Assembly: GCF_024199925.1 (NCBI RefSeq)
Contig: NZ_JANADR010000001.1
Coordinates: 6,141,501-6,205,500 of the forward strand
Length of the DNA: 64,000 bases
Direction of reading: 5' to 3'
From: Bradyrhizobium sp. CCGUVB1N3
GTDB lineage: Bacteria; Pseudomonadota; Alphaproteobacteria; Rhizobiales; Xanthobacteraceae
The number at the start of each line of letters is the position of its first letter. The stretch's first letter is position 1. The position numbers and the translations under genes were made by a program. The notes under the pieces were generated by a model that worked only from the letters and a program-made list of their open reading frames with translations, had not been told where the DNA came from and did not search any database. This document shows positions 16,123-24,706 of the stretch, in pieces.

Positions 16123-18630
16123 ATGATGTCAGGCGTGATCGTGTCGATGCGTCGGACGCTGCTGTCGTGCACGTCACTGGCGCGCAACGGCCTGCTCGGC
16201 GGCGCGCTCGCGGCATTGCTGCCGGCTGCGCCGGCCAGCGCCGCCGACCTCATCGACACACTTTCCACACTGCTGGACTTCAACCGGCAGGAAATCGCGG
16301 TGCTGGCGACCGCGCTCGCTTTGCTCGGCTTCTCGGTGGTCGCCGCGATCCTGTTGATGCGGACCCGCGTTCGCACCGCGAAGAACGAGGAGCAGTTGCA
16401 GACCCGGATCGGGGAACTGCAGCTGCAGGCCGACCGCTTCGGCGCGCTGCTGTTCGCGGAGCCGCAGATCCTGATCTCCTGGCCCGCAGGCGATAATCGC
16501 GCCCAGATCTCCGGCGACATCTCCATGGTCCTGCCGCGGGACACCTCGCCGCAGCGAGTCCTGGCGTTTGGAACCTGGCTGCCGCCGGAGCCCGCGCTCC
16601 AGATGGATCACGCGGTCGAGGCGCTGCGCGAGCATGGCGACGGGTTCCAGCTCAACCTGTCGACCGCGAGCGGCCGTACCCTCGAGGCGATCGGCCGCGC
16701 CATCGGCGGCCAGGCCATTATCAGGATCCGCGATCTCTCAGGGCTGCGGCGCGAGCTCGCCGAAACCAATCTGCGCCACAAGGCGCTGCTCGACGAAACC
16801 GAGATGCTGCGCGGCTTTGCTGCAGCTAGCCCCTGGCCGATCTGGGCCAAGAGCGCGAATGGCGCGCTTGCCTACGCCAACCCCGCCTATGTGCGGGCGA
16901 CCGAGGCCGCGAGCGTCACCGACGCCCAGGAGCGCAAGCTCGAGCTATTGGACAGCGCCGACCGCGCCGACATGGAGCGCGGGCTGAAGGATATGGCCGG
17001 CTTCACCTCGCGCCTGCCGATCGTGATCGGCGGCGAGCGCCGTATCTATGACGTGCGCGCCGTCAACGTCGGCGACGCCAGCGTCGGCGTCGCGATCGAC
17101 GCCAGCGAAGCAGATGCACTGAGCTCGGCGCTGGTGCAGATGGCGGAGGCGCATCGCCGCACCCTCGACCAGCTCTCCTCCGGCGTTGCCGTGTTCGACG
17201 GACAGCGGCGGCTTGCCTTCTACAACGACTCCTATCGCCGGCTCTGGGATCTCGACCGCACCTTCCTCGATGCCAATCCCGATGATTCCAGCGTGCTCGA
17301 CCAGCTCCGCGCCGCGCGCAAGCTGCCGGAGCAGCCGGATTTCCGCGCCTGGAAGGCCAAGCTGCACGAGGCCTATCGCGCGGTCGAGACCGCCCACGAC
17401 ACCTGGTTCCTGCCCGACGGTCGCGCGCTCTCCGTGGTCACCACGCCCAGCCCCGAAGGCGGCGTCACCTATCTGTTCGACGATGTCACCGAGAGCCTCG
17501 ATCTCGCCCGCCGCTTCGACGGCCTGATCCGCGTGCAGCGCGAGACGCTGGACAGCCTCGCCGAAGGCGTTGCGGTGTTCGGCAGCAATGGCAAGGTCCA
17601 GTTGTCGAATCCGGCCTTCGCGCGGATGTGGAAGCTGTCGAACGAGGCGTTGCGCGAGCAGCCGCACATCCAGGCCGTGGAGGGCTGGTGTCAGCCGCTG
17701 TTCGATGAGGCGAACGTCTGGCGGCAGATCCGCGAGGCCGTCACCTCGATCGAAAATCGCGCTGATGTGCCGCTGAAGCTGGAGCGCAAGGACGGTAGCG
17801 TCGTGAACGGCATGATCCGGCCGCTGCCCGACGGCGCCACCATGCTGACCTTCCAGGACATCACCGACACCGAGAATGTCGAGCGTGCGCTGCGCGAGCG
17901 CAACGAGGCGCTGGAAGCCGCCGACCAGATGAAGGTGGATTTCGTCCACCACGTTTCCTACGAGCTGCGCGCCCCGCTCACCACCATCATCGGCTTCGCG
18001 CACTTCCTCAGCGATCCCTCGACCGGCCCGCTGACGCCGAAGCAGGCCGAATATCTCGACTACGTCACCAAATCGACCAACGCGCTGCTCGCGCTGACCA
18101 ACAACATCCTGGATCTTGCGACCATCGACGCCGGCGCGATGAAGCTCGAGCTCGGCCCGGTCGACGTCTCCAAGGCGATCGAGCTTGCCGCTGAAGGTAT
18201 CCAGGACCGGCTCGCCACCGACCGCATCCGCCTCAAGGTCGAGATCGCGCCCGACGTCGGCAGCTTCGTCGGCGACGAGAAACGCGTGGTGCAGGTGCTC
18301 TATAACCTGCTCGCCAATGCGATCGGCTTCTCGCCGCAGGATTCTACCGTCGGCATCAGCGCGCGCCGCACCGAGCGCAGCGTGGTCTTCACCGTGACAG
18401 ATTCCGGGCCTGGAATACCTGCCGACATGAAGGACAAGGTGTTCAACTGGTTCGAAAGCCGCTCGCAGGGCTCGCGCCATCGCGGCGCCGGGCTCGGCCT
18501 GTCGCTGGTGCGCTCCTTCGTCGAGCTGCATGGCGGCAAGGTGCGGGTGGATTCGATCGTCGGCAAGGGCACGACCGTGACCTGCGACTTCCCGACCGAC
18601 CAGGCGGCGCATCGCGACGCCGCCGAATGA
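16123..18630 (+). CDS. divL: DivL-type multi-PAS sensor (tyrosine) kinase
   Basis: DivL controls the CckA-CtrA cell-cycle relay in alphaproteobacteria. This about 835-residue protein has an N-terminal hydrophobic segment and a second membrane helix (LATALALLGFSVVAAILLMR), PAS-like domains (about 240-580; LDQLSSGVAVFDGQRRLAFY, LDSLAEGVAVFGSNGKVQLS), a dimerisation helix pair and a complete HATPase domain (NLLANAIGFS, DSGPGIP, GAGLGLSLVRSF). At the phosphoacceptor position it has Tyr (codon 17959-17961, about residue 613) in HHVSYELRAPLTTI instead of the usual SHELRTPL, the hallmark of Caulobacter DivL. The exact start is uncertain: ATGs at 16066, 16123, 16126 and 16147 are in frame. Its stop overlaps the next gene by 4 nt. 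Confidence 0.9.
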   Translation: MMSGVIVSMRRTLLSCTSLARNGLLGGALAALLPAAPASAADLIDTLSTLLDFNRQEIAVLATALALLGFSVVAAILLMRTRVRTAKNEEQLQTRIGELQLQADRFGALLFAEPQILISWPAGDNRAQISGDISMVLPRDTSPQRVLAFGTWLPPEPALQMDHAVEALREHGDGFQLNLSTASGRTLEAIGRAIGGQAIIRIRDLSGLRRELAETNLRHKALLDETEMLRGFAAASPWPIWAKSANGALAYANPAYVRATEAASVTDAQERKLELLDSADRADMERGLKDMAGFTSRLPIVIGGERRIYDVRAVNVGDASVGVAIDASEADALSSALVQMAEAHRRTLDQLSSGVAVFDGQRRLAFYNDSYRRLWDLDRTFLDANPDDSSVLDQLRAARKLPEQPDFRAWKAKLHEAYRAVETAHDTWFLPDGRALSVVTTPSPEGGVTYLFDDVTESLDLARRFDGLIRVQRETLDSLAEGVAVFGSNGKVQLSNPAFARMWKLSNEALREQPHIQAVEGWCQPLFDEANVWRQIREAVTSIENRADVPLKLERKDGSVVNGMIRPLPDGATMLTFQDITDTENVERALRERNEALEAADQMKVDFVHHVSYELRAPLTTIIGFAHFLSDPSTGPLTPKQAEYLDYVTKSTNALLALTNNILDLATIDAGAMKLELGPVDVSKAIELAAEGIQDRLATDRIRLKVEIAPDVGSFVGDEKRVVQVLYNLLANAIGFSPQDSTVGISARRTERSVVFTVTDSGPGIPADMKDKVFNWFESRSQGSRHRGAGLGLSLVRSFVELHGGKVRVDSIVGKGTTVTCDFPTDQAAHRDAAE

Positions 18631-20150
18631 CCACATCAACGACATTCTCCGTCGCGCTTTTCAACGAGACGGCCACTGCGCAACTGATGGCCGACCTCGC
18701 GCTCCTGGTCGGACCCGGCGACGTCATCACGCTCTCCGGCGATCTCGGCGCCGGCAAGACCGCCGCCGCACGCGCCATGATCCGCTATCTCGCGGACGAC
18801 GAGATGCTGGAAGTGCCGAGCCCGACCTTCACGCTGGTGCAGGGCTACGAGCTGCCGCCGTATCCGGTGCTGCATGCCGATCTCTATCGCGTCGAGGACG
18901 AAGGCGAGCTCGAGGAGATCGGGCTATCGCCGCTGCCGGGAGCAACTCTCGTCCTCGTCGAATGGCCGGAGCGCGCGCCGTCCGCCTTGCCTCTCGATCG
19001 CATCGATATCGCGCTCACGCATCGGCCGGCGCTCGGCTCGACCGCGCGCGCGGCCGACATCACCGGCTACGGCAAGGCTGCCGCGCAGGTCGCGCGGCTG
19101 AAGGCGTTGCGCGAATTCCTCGAAGGATCCGGTTTCATGGAGGCAACGCGCCGGCGCATGAACGGCGATGCCTCGACCCGCTCCTATGCGCGGCTGATCC
19201 GTGACGACGAGATCGTCATCCTCATGAACTTTCCGCAGCGCCCCGACGGCGCCGCGATCTACAACGGAAAGTCTTACAGCGCCGCGGTGCATCTCGCCGA
19301 GAACGTAAAACCCTTCGTCGCGATCGACGAAGGCCTGCGCGCGCAAGGCATGTCCGCGCCTGCCATCTACCATTCCGATCTCGACCATGGCTTCCTGATC
19401 ACCGAGGATTTCGGCAGCGAGGGCGTGATCGAAGGCGATCCGCCGCGCCCGATTGCCGAACGCTATGAGGCCGCGACCGACGCGCTTGCCGCGCTGCACG
19501 GCAGGACATTGCCGGAGATATTGCCGTTGTCCGGTCATGGCGACTACGCCATTCCCGTCTTCGACGCCGAGGCACTCCTGATCGAGATCGGGCTGATGCC
19601 GGAATGGTACCTCCCCGATCGCGACGCTCCGCTGAGCGAGGAGAGGCGCGCGGAATTCTTCGCGATGTGGCGCGAGCTGCTCGCAAAGCCCTTGGCGGCG
19701 CCGAAGACCTGGGTGCTGCGCGACTATCACTCGCCCAACCTGATCTGGCTTGCCGACCGCACAGGCATCTCACGTCTCGGCGTGATCGACTTCCAGGACA
19801 CCGTGCTCGGGCCGCGATCCTACGACGTCGTGTCGCTGCTCCAGGACGCCCGCATCGACGTGCCGGAAAGCCTCGAGCTGACGCTGCTGTCGCGCTACAT
19901 CAAGGCGCGCCGCGCTGGCGATGCCTGCTTCGATCCGGCGGGCTTTGCCGAGCTCTACGCCATCATGTCGGCGCAGCGGAATACGCGCCTGCTCGGCACC
20001 TTTGCGCGCCTCAACCGCCGCGACGGCAAGCCGCATTATCTTCGCCACCAGCCGCGGATCTGGACCTATCTTCAGCGCTCGCTGGCCCACCCGTCACTGG
20101 CCCATATGCGCGACTGGTACCTCGCCAACGTCCCGCCGCCCAAAAGCTGA
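18627..20150 (+). CDS. tsaE: TsaE-AmgK fusion: t6A ATPase plus amino sugar kinase
   Basis: Residues 1-150 are TsaE, the ATPase needed for N6-threonylcarbamoyl-A37 in tRNA: Walker A SGDLGAGKTAAARAM, then VPSPTFTLVQGYE and HADLYRVEDEGELEEIG. Residues about 165-507 are an APH-fold kinase with LRDYHSPNLIWL (catalytic Asp) and GVIDFQDTVLGPRSYD (metal site), matching AmgK, which phosphorylates MurNAc or GlcNAc at the anomeric carbon in peptidoglycan recycling. MurU, the next enzyme of that pathway, is encoded 520 bp downstream, which supports AmgK over an aminoglycoside resistance kinase. The ATG overlaps the divL stop (ATGA). Confidence 0.92.
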   Translation: MTTSTTFSVALFNETATAQLMADLALLVGPGDVITLSGDLGAGKTAAARAMIRYLADDEMLEVPSPTFTLVQGYELPPYPVLHADLYRVEDEGELEEIGLSPLPGATLVLVEWPERAPSALPLDRIDIALTHRPALGSTARAADITGYGKAAAQVARLKALREFLEGSGFMEATRRRMNGDASTRSYARLIRDDEIVILMNFPQRPDGAAIYNGKSYSAAVHLAENVKPFVAIDEGLRAQGMSAPAIYHSDLDHGFLITEDFGSEGVIEGDPPRPIAERYEAATDALAALHGRTLPEILPLSGHGDYAIPVFDAEALLIEIGLMPEWYLPDRDAPLSEERRAEFFAMWRELLAKPLAAPKTWVLRDYHSPNLIWLADRTGISRLGVIDFQDTVLGPRSYDVVSLLQDARIDVPESLELTLLSRYIKARRAGDACFDPAGFAELYAIMSAQRNTRLLGTFARLNRRDGKPHYLRHQPRIWTYLQRSLAHPSLAHMRDWYLANVPPPKS

Positions 20151-20240
20151 TCCAAGCCCCGATTTACCGGCTGTTAGCCATCGCAGCGGTAACCTCGCCG
20201 GCTGGAGGCCGGAAAGATACCGGGTGGGAGGCGAGGACGC

Positions 20241-20558
20241 ATGGCAGCGAGCACCGAACGACGCAAAGGCGATCGCGTCGTCTTCGAGCGCGGGATACCT
20301 GCCCATATGATGGGGATCGACGGGACCTGGCGGCGCGATTGCACCATGGAGGACGTCTCCGAGACCGGCGCCAAGCTCACCATCGAGGGCTCGGTCGAGG
20401 GCCTGCACCTCAAGGAATTTTTTCTGCTGCTGTCGTCCACCGGATTGGCCTACCGACGCTGCGAGCTGGCCTGGGTCAATGGCGACCAGATCGGCGTCAA
20501 CTTCCTGAAACTGGGCGACAAGAGGAAAAAGGCGCGGTCCACATCCGAGGGCGCTTGA
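20241..20558 (+). CDS. Small PilZ-domain protein
   Basis: PilZ domains bind cyclic di-GMP. In this 105-residue protein the arginine motif is TERRKGDRV (residues 5-13) and the second motif is DVSETGAKL (38-46), in the order and spacing of known binders, followed by a beta-barrel (LTIEGSVEGLHL, ELAWVNGDQIGVNFL). It has no other domain, so it probably works as an adaptor. It lies between the tsaE-amgK and murU genes in the same direction, perhaps in the same transcript. Confidence 0.88.
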   Translation: MAASTERRKGDRVVFERGIPAHMMGIDGTWRRDCTMEDVSETGAKLTIEGSVEGLHLKEFFLLLSSTGLAYRRCELAWVNGDQIGVNFLKLGDKRKKARSTSEGA

Positions 20559-20670
20559 TTGCAACACCCGTCTTACAAACGTCATCCCGGGTGATTATGG
20601 CGGTTTGGCCGGCTCGTCCGCGTGCTAGGATTGCGGCGGCAGCGAAACAGAGGTTCTGAGAAAGTCAGGC

Positions 20671-21393
20671 ATGCCCGTCAAACCGACCAAAGCCATGGTG
20701 CTCGCAGCCGGCCTCGGCCTGCGCATGCGCCCCCTGACGGAGAAGATGCCGAAACCGCTCGTGAGCGTGGCAGGCCAGCCGCTGCTCGATCATGTGCTCG
20801 ACAAGCTCGGCCAGGCCGGCGTCGCCGAGGCCGTGGTCAACGTGCATTATTTGCCGGACCAGATCATCGACCACGTCGCTGGCCGCAAGCAGCCGCGCGT
20901 GATCATCTCCGACGAGCGCGATCAGGTGCTCGGCACCGGCGGCGGCGTGGTCAAGGCGCTGCCATTGCTGGGCGATGCCCCCTTCTTCCACGTCAACTCC
21001 GACACGCTCTGGATCGACGGCGTGCGCTCCAACCTGGAGCGGCTTGCGGAGAATTTCGATCCGGCGCGGATGGACATCCTCTTGTTGATGGCGCCGACCG
21101 CGAGCAGCATCGGCTATAGCGGCCGTGGCGACTACTCGATGCAGCCGGACGGCACCTTGCGTGCCCGCCGCGAGAACCAGGTGGTGCCCTTCGTCTATGC
21201 GGGCGCGGCCATCATTTCGCCAACGATCTTCGCCGGCGCCCCCAAGGGCGAGTTCTCGCTGACAAAAATGTTCGATCGCGCCGGCGAGCAGGAGCGGCTG
21301 TTCGGCCTCCGCCTCGACGGCCTGTGGATGCATGTCGGCACGCCCGACGCCGTGCACGCCGCCGAAGAGGCGTTTCTGGAGAGCGTGGCTTAA
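20671..21393 (+). CDS. murU: N-acetylmuramate alpha-1-phosphate uridylyltransferase MurU
   Basis: MurU makes UDP-MurNAc from MurNAc-1-phosphate and UTP, a recycling route that bypasses MurA and so can lower fosfomycin sensitivity. The 240-residue nucleotidyltransferase begins MVLAAGLGLRMRPLTEKMPK, the signature loop with Arg and Lys for UTP, and contains LGTGGGVVKAL and FFHVNSDTLWIDG (metal-binding Asp). Length and lack of a trimerisation domain fit MurU. The kinase AmgK is upstream in the same direction, completing the pair. Confidence 0.9.
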   Translation: MPVKPTKAMVLAAGLGLRMRPLTEKMPKPLVSVAGQPLLDHVLDKLGQAGVAEAVVNVHYLPDQIIDHVAGRKQPRVIISDERDQVLGTGGGVVKALPLLGDAPFFHVNSDTLWIDGVRSNLERLAENFDPARMDILLLMAPTASSIGYSGRGDYSMQPDGTLRARRENQVVPFVYAGAAIISPTIFAGAPKGEFSLTKMFDRAGEQERLFGLRLDGLWMHVGTPDAVHAAEEAFLESVA

Positions 21394-21408
21394 AGCGCGC
21401 CCCAACTT

Positions 21409-21504
21409 GTAGGGTGGGCAAAGCGCAGCGTGCCACCTCTTCCATCAAACCATCGGACTCAGAAGTGGTGGGCACGGCGCAAGTGCGCCTTTGCCCACTC
21501 TACC
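21409..21504. repeat. Palindromic intergenic repeat between murU and addB
   Basis: TGTAGGGTGGGCAAAGCGCA at the left is mirrored by GCGCCTTTGCCCACTCTACC at the right, with inner GCGTGCCACCTCTTCC and AGTGGTGGGCACGGCGC. It fills most of the 166-bp gap, leaving about 55 bp for an addB promoter. Confidence 0.75.
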
Positions 21505-21559
21505 AAGTGCTGCTAACAGCGGACCATGATGCATCCTGCGTCGGCGAATCAGGCAGCTC

Positions 21560-24500
21560 ATGCGCGTCTTCACCGTTCCAGTCTCGGTTCCCTTCCTGCG
21601 CACGGTCGTCGCCGCGCTGCTCGACGGCCGGCTGGTCGAAGGCTTTGAGGCGCGCAAGGCACCGGCGCGGCTGGCGGACGCCACGCTCTATTTGCCGACA
21701 CGGCGCGCGATGCGCGTGGTGCGCGAGATCTTCCTGGAGGAGATGAAGGCTGACGCGGTGGTGCTGCCGCGCATCGTCGCCCTCGGCGACATCGACGAGG
21801 ACGAGCTCGCCTTTGCCGACGAGGCCGAGCAGTTTTCCGGCGCGACGCCGCTCGACATTCCACCACGATTGGGCGAGCTCGAACGCAGGTTGACGCTGGC
21901 GCGGCTGGTCGCGGCCTGGGCCAAAGGCGAGGTGTTGGCGCCGCTGGTGGTTGGCGGCCCCGCTTCGACGCTGGCGCTCGCCTCGGATCTTGCGCGCCTC
22001 ATCGACGACATGGTGACGCGTGGCGTCGACTGGAGCGCGCTCGACGGGCTCATTCCCGACCAGCTCGATCAATACTGGCAGCATTCGCTTCAGTTCCTGC
22101 GCATCGCGCGCGAGGCCTGGCCGAGCCATCTCGCCGAGATCAATAGGATCGAACCTGCAGCACGGCGCGATCAGCTCATCGCCGCAGAAGCAAAGCGGCT
22201 GACCGCGCATCTCGCAGGGCCCGTGATCGCAGCGGGCTCCACCGGTTCGATGCCGGCCACCGCAAAATTCCTGCACGCGGTTGCTTCGCTCCCGCATGGC
22301 GCAGTGGTGCTGCCCGGGCTCGACACCGATCTCGACGAGGACGCCTGGCGGACCATCGGCGGCGTGCGCGATGCGCTGGGCAAGTTCGCGGAACATCCCG
22401 CCTCGAACCATCCGCAATATGCGATGCACGCGCTGTTGCAGCGCTTCGGCTTCAAGCGAAGCGACGTCGACATCCTCCAACCACCGGCGGAAGGTGGACG
22501 CGATCTCCTGGCGTCCGAATCGATGCGGCCGTCGAACGCGACGGAAAAATGGCACGACCGGCTGAAGCAGAGCGATGTCGCCGGCAAGATCACTGCCGGC
22601 ATGAAGGGGCTTGCCGTCGTCGAGGCGCCCAATCCCGAGATGGAAGCGCTCGCGATCGCGATTGCGATGCGCGAGGCGCGGCATCTCGACAAATCCGCCG
22701 CGCTGGTGACACCGGATCGCGCGTTGGCCCGGCGGGTGATGGCGGCGCTCGCGCGCTGGGATCTCGCCTTCGACGATTCCGGCGGCGACGTGCTGATGGA
22801 AACTTCCGCCGGTACCTTTGCGCGCCTTGCGGCGGAAGTTGCGACGAAGGGCCTGGAGCCGCCGACCTTGCTCGCGCTCCTGAAGCATCCGCTGTGCCAG
22901 CTCGGCGCTGCGTCCGGCGCGTGGACGCGTGCGATCGAGGGCCTGGAGCTCGCGGTGTTGCGCGGCACGCGCCCGCCGCCCGGCACGGCCGGGCTCTCGC
23001 GCGAGTTCACCCGCTTCCGCGATGAGCTTGCAAAACTCTGGCGCAACGAGGTCTCCGCGCTGCATCGGAGCGAGCCCCGCGCGCGGCTGAAGGCCGAAGA
23101 CCTCGATCGTATCCAGGCGCTGATCGCGGCCCTGCAGGCGGCGCTGGCGCCGATCGAGAGCCTGGCGTCGTCGAGGCCCTACGATTTCGCCGAGCTCGCG
23201 CATCGCCATCGCGAGGCCCTGATCGCGCTGTCGCGCGACGAGCAGGGCGTTCCGCTTGCCTTCGAGGACCGCGAGGGGCTGGCGCTCGCCGCAGCCTTCG
23301 ACGATCTCCTCCGCGGCGGGACGACGAGCGGGCTGGTGGTTCCGCTACCGGATTACGCTGACGTGTTCCAGACTGCGTTCGGCGACCGCGCGGTGCGGCG
23401 GCCGGACAAGCCCGGCGCGCGGCTCCAGATCTATGGTCCCCTGGAGTCGCGGTTGATGCAGGCCGACCGCATCATCGTCGGCGGGCTGATCGAAGGCGTG
23501 TGGCCGCCGTCGCCGCGCATCGATCCCTGGCTCAGCCGCCCGATGCGGCACGAGCTCGGCCTCGACCTGCCGGAGCGCCGCATCGGCCTCTCCGCGCATG
23601 ACTTCGCGCAGCTGCTCGGCGCCGACGAGGTGATCCTCACCCATTCCGCCAAGGCCGGCGGCGCGCCGGCGGTGGCCTCACGCTTCCTGCACCGGTTGGA
23701 GGCGGTTGCGGGCGATGATCACTGGAAGGCGGCAAAACGCGCCGGCGAAAAATTCGTCCAGTTCGCGAGCGCACTGGACCAGCCCGACGAGGTCACGCCG
23801 ATCAAGCAGCCCGAGCCGCGGCCGCCGCGCGCAACGCGGCCGCTGAAGCTGTCGGTCACCGCGATCGAGGACTGGCTGCGCGATCCCTACACGATCTACG
23901 CAAAATATATTCTGCGGCTCGATGCGCTCGATCCCGTCGACATGCCGCTCTCCGCTGCCGACCGCGGCTCTGCCATCCACGATGCGCTGGGCGAGTTCAC
24001 GGAAGCCTATGCCGCCCGCCTGCCGCAAGATCCGGTGCGTGTCCTGCGTGCGATCGGCGAAAAGCACTTTGCACCGCTGATGGAGCGCCCCGAAGCGCGG
24101 GCGTTGTGGTGGCCGCGCTTCCAGCGCATCGCCCGCTGGTTTGGCGAATGGGAGCAGGCGCGGCGCGATGCGATCGAGGCGATCACCGCCGAGACCCGCG
24201 GCGAGATCGCAATCGCGCTCAGTAGCGAGCGCACGTTCCATCTCTCCGCGCGCGCCGACCGCATCGAGCGGCGCCAGGGCGGCGGATACGCGATCCTCGA
24301 CTACAAGACCGGCCAGCCGCCGACCGGCAAGCAGGTGCGCATGGGATTGTCGCCGCAGCTCACGCTGGAAGCAGCGATCCTGCGCGAGGGCGGTTTTCCC
24401 GACATCGACGCCGGCTCATCCGTCAGCCAGCTCGTTTACGTTCGCCTAAGCGGCAACAATCCGCCGGGCGAGGAGCGCCTTCTCGAGCTCAAGATCAAGC

Positions 24501-24706
24501 CAGGCGATACACCGCAGCCGCCGGACACTGCAGCCGCGGAAGCACGAAACAAGCTGGAGGCACTGATCCGCGCCTTCGAGGACGAGAACCAGGCCTACAC
24601 CTCGCTGAACCTGCCGATGTGGACCAACCGCTACGGCGCTTACGACGATCTCGCGCGCATCAAGGAATGGTCCGCAGCCGGCGGCTTAGGGATCGAGGAA
24701 TGGTGA
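21560..24706 (+). CDS. addB: Double-strand break repair protein AddB
   Basis: AddB forms with AddA the helicase-nuclease that resects double-strand breaks for RecA loading. The 1048-residue alphaproteobacterial-type protein has an inactivated N-terminal helicase-like part (LPTRRAMRVVREIFLEE, SRPMRHELGLDLPERRIGLS) and a C-terminal PD-(D/E)XK nuclease with RADRIERRQGGGYAILDYKTG, preceded by SVTAIEDWLRDPYTIYAKY. No Walker A is seen, as is usual for this type. Its stop overlaps the addA ATG, indicating coupled synthesis of the two subunits. Confidence 0.94.
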   Translation: MRVFTVPVSVPFLRTVVAALLDGRLVEGFEARKAPARLADATLYLPTRRAMRVVREIFLEEMKADAVVLPRIVALGDIDEDELAFADEAEQFSGATPLDIPPRLGELERRLTLARLVAAWAKGEVLAPLVVGGPASTLALASDLARLIDDMVTRGVDWSALDGLIPDQLDQYWQHSLQFLRIAREAWPSHLAEINRIEPAARRDQLIAAEAKRLTAHLAGPVIAAGSTGSMPATAKFLHAVASLPHGAVVLPGLDTDLDEDAWRTIGGVRDALGKFAEHPASNHPQYAMHALLQRFGFKRSDVDILQPPAEGGRDLLASESMRPSNATEKWHDRLKQSDVAGKITAGMKGLAVVEAPNPEMEALAIAIAMREARHLDKSAALVTPDRALARRVMAALARWDLAFDDSGGDVLMETSAGTFARLAAEVATKGLEPPTLLALLKHPLCQLGAASGAWTRAIEGLELAVLRGTRPPPGTAGLSREFTRFRDELAKLWRNEVSALHRSEPRARLKAEDLDRIQALIAALQAALAPIESLASSRPYDFAELAHRHREALIALSRDEQGVPLAFEDREGLALAAAFDDLLRGGTTSGLVVPLPDYADVFQTAFGDRAVRRPDKPGARLQIYGPLESRLMQADRIIVGGLIEGVWPPSPRIDPWLSRPMRHELGLDLPERRIGLSAHDFAQLLGADEVILTHSAKAGGAPAVASRFLHRLEAVAGDDHWKAAKRAGEKFVQFASALDQPDEVTPIKQPEPRPPRATRPLKLSVTAIEDWLRDPYTIYAKYILRLDALDPVDMPLSAADRGSAIHDALGEFTEAYAARLPQDPVRVLRAIGEKHFAPLMERPEARALWWPRFQRIARWFGEWEQARRDAIEAITAETRGEIAIALSSERTFHLSARADRIERRQGGGYAILDYKTGQPPTGKQVRMGLSPQLTLEAAILREGGFPDIDAGSSVSQLVYVRLSGNNPPGEERLLELKIKPGDTPQPPDTAAAEARNKLEALIRAFEDENQAYTSLNLPMWTNRYGAYDDLARIKEWSAAGGLGIEEW

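Noticed and set aside
18627..20150. The kinase half as an aminoglycoside resistance enzyme
   Set aside because: It shares the APH fold, but the neighbouring MurU and the lack of any resistance context favour AmgK.
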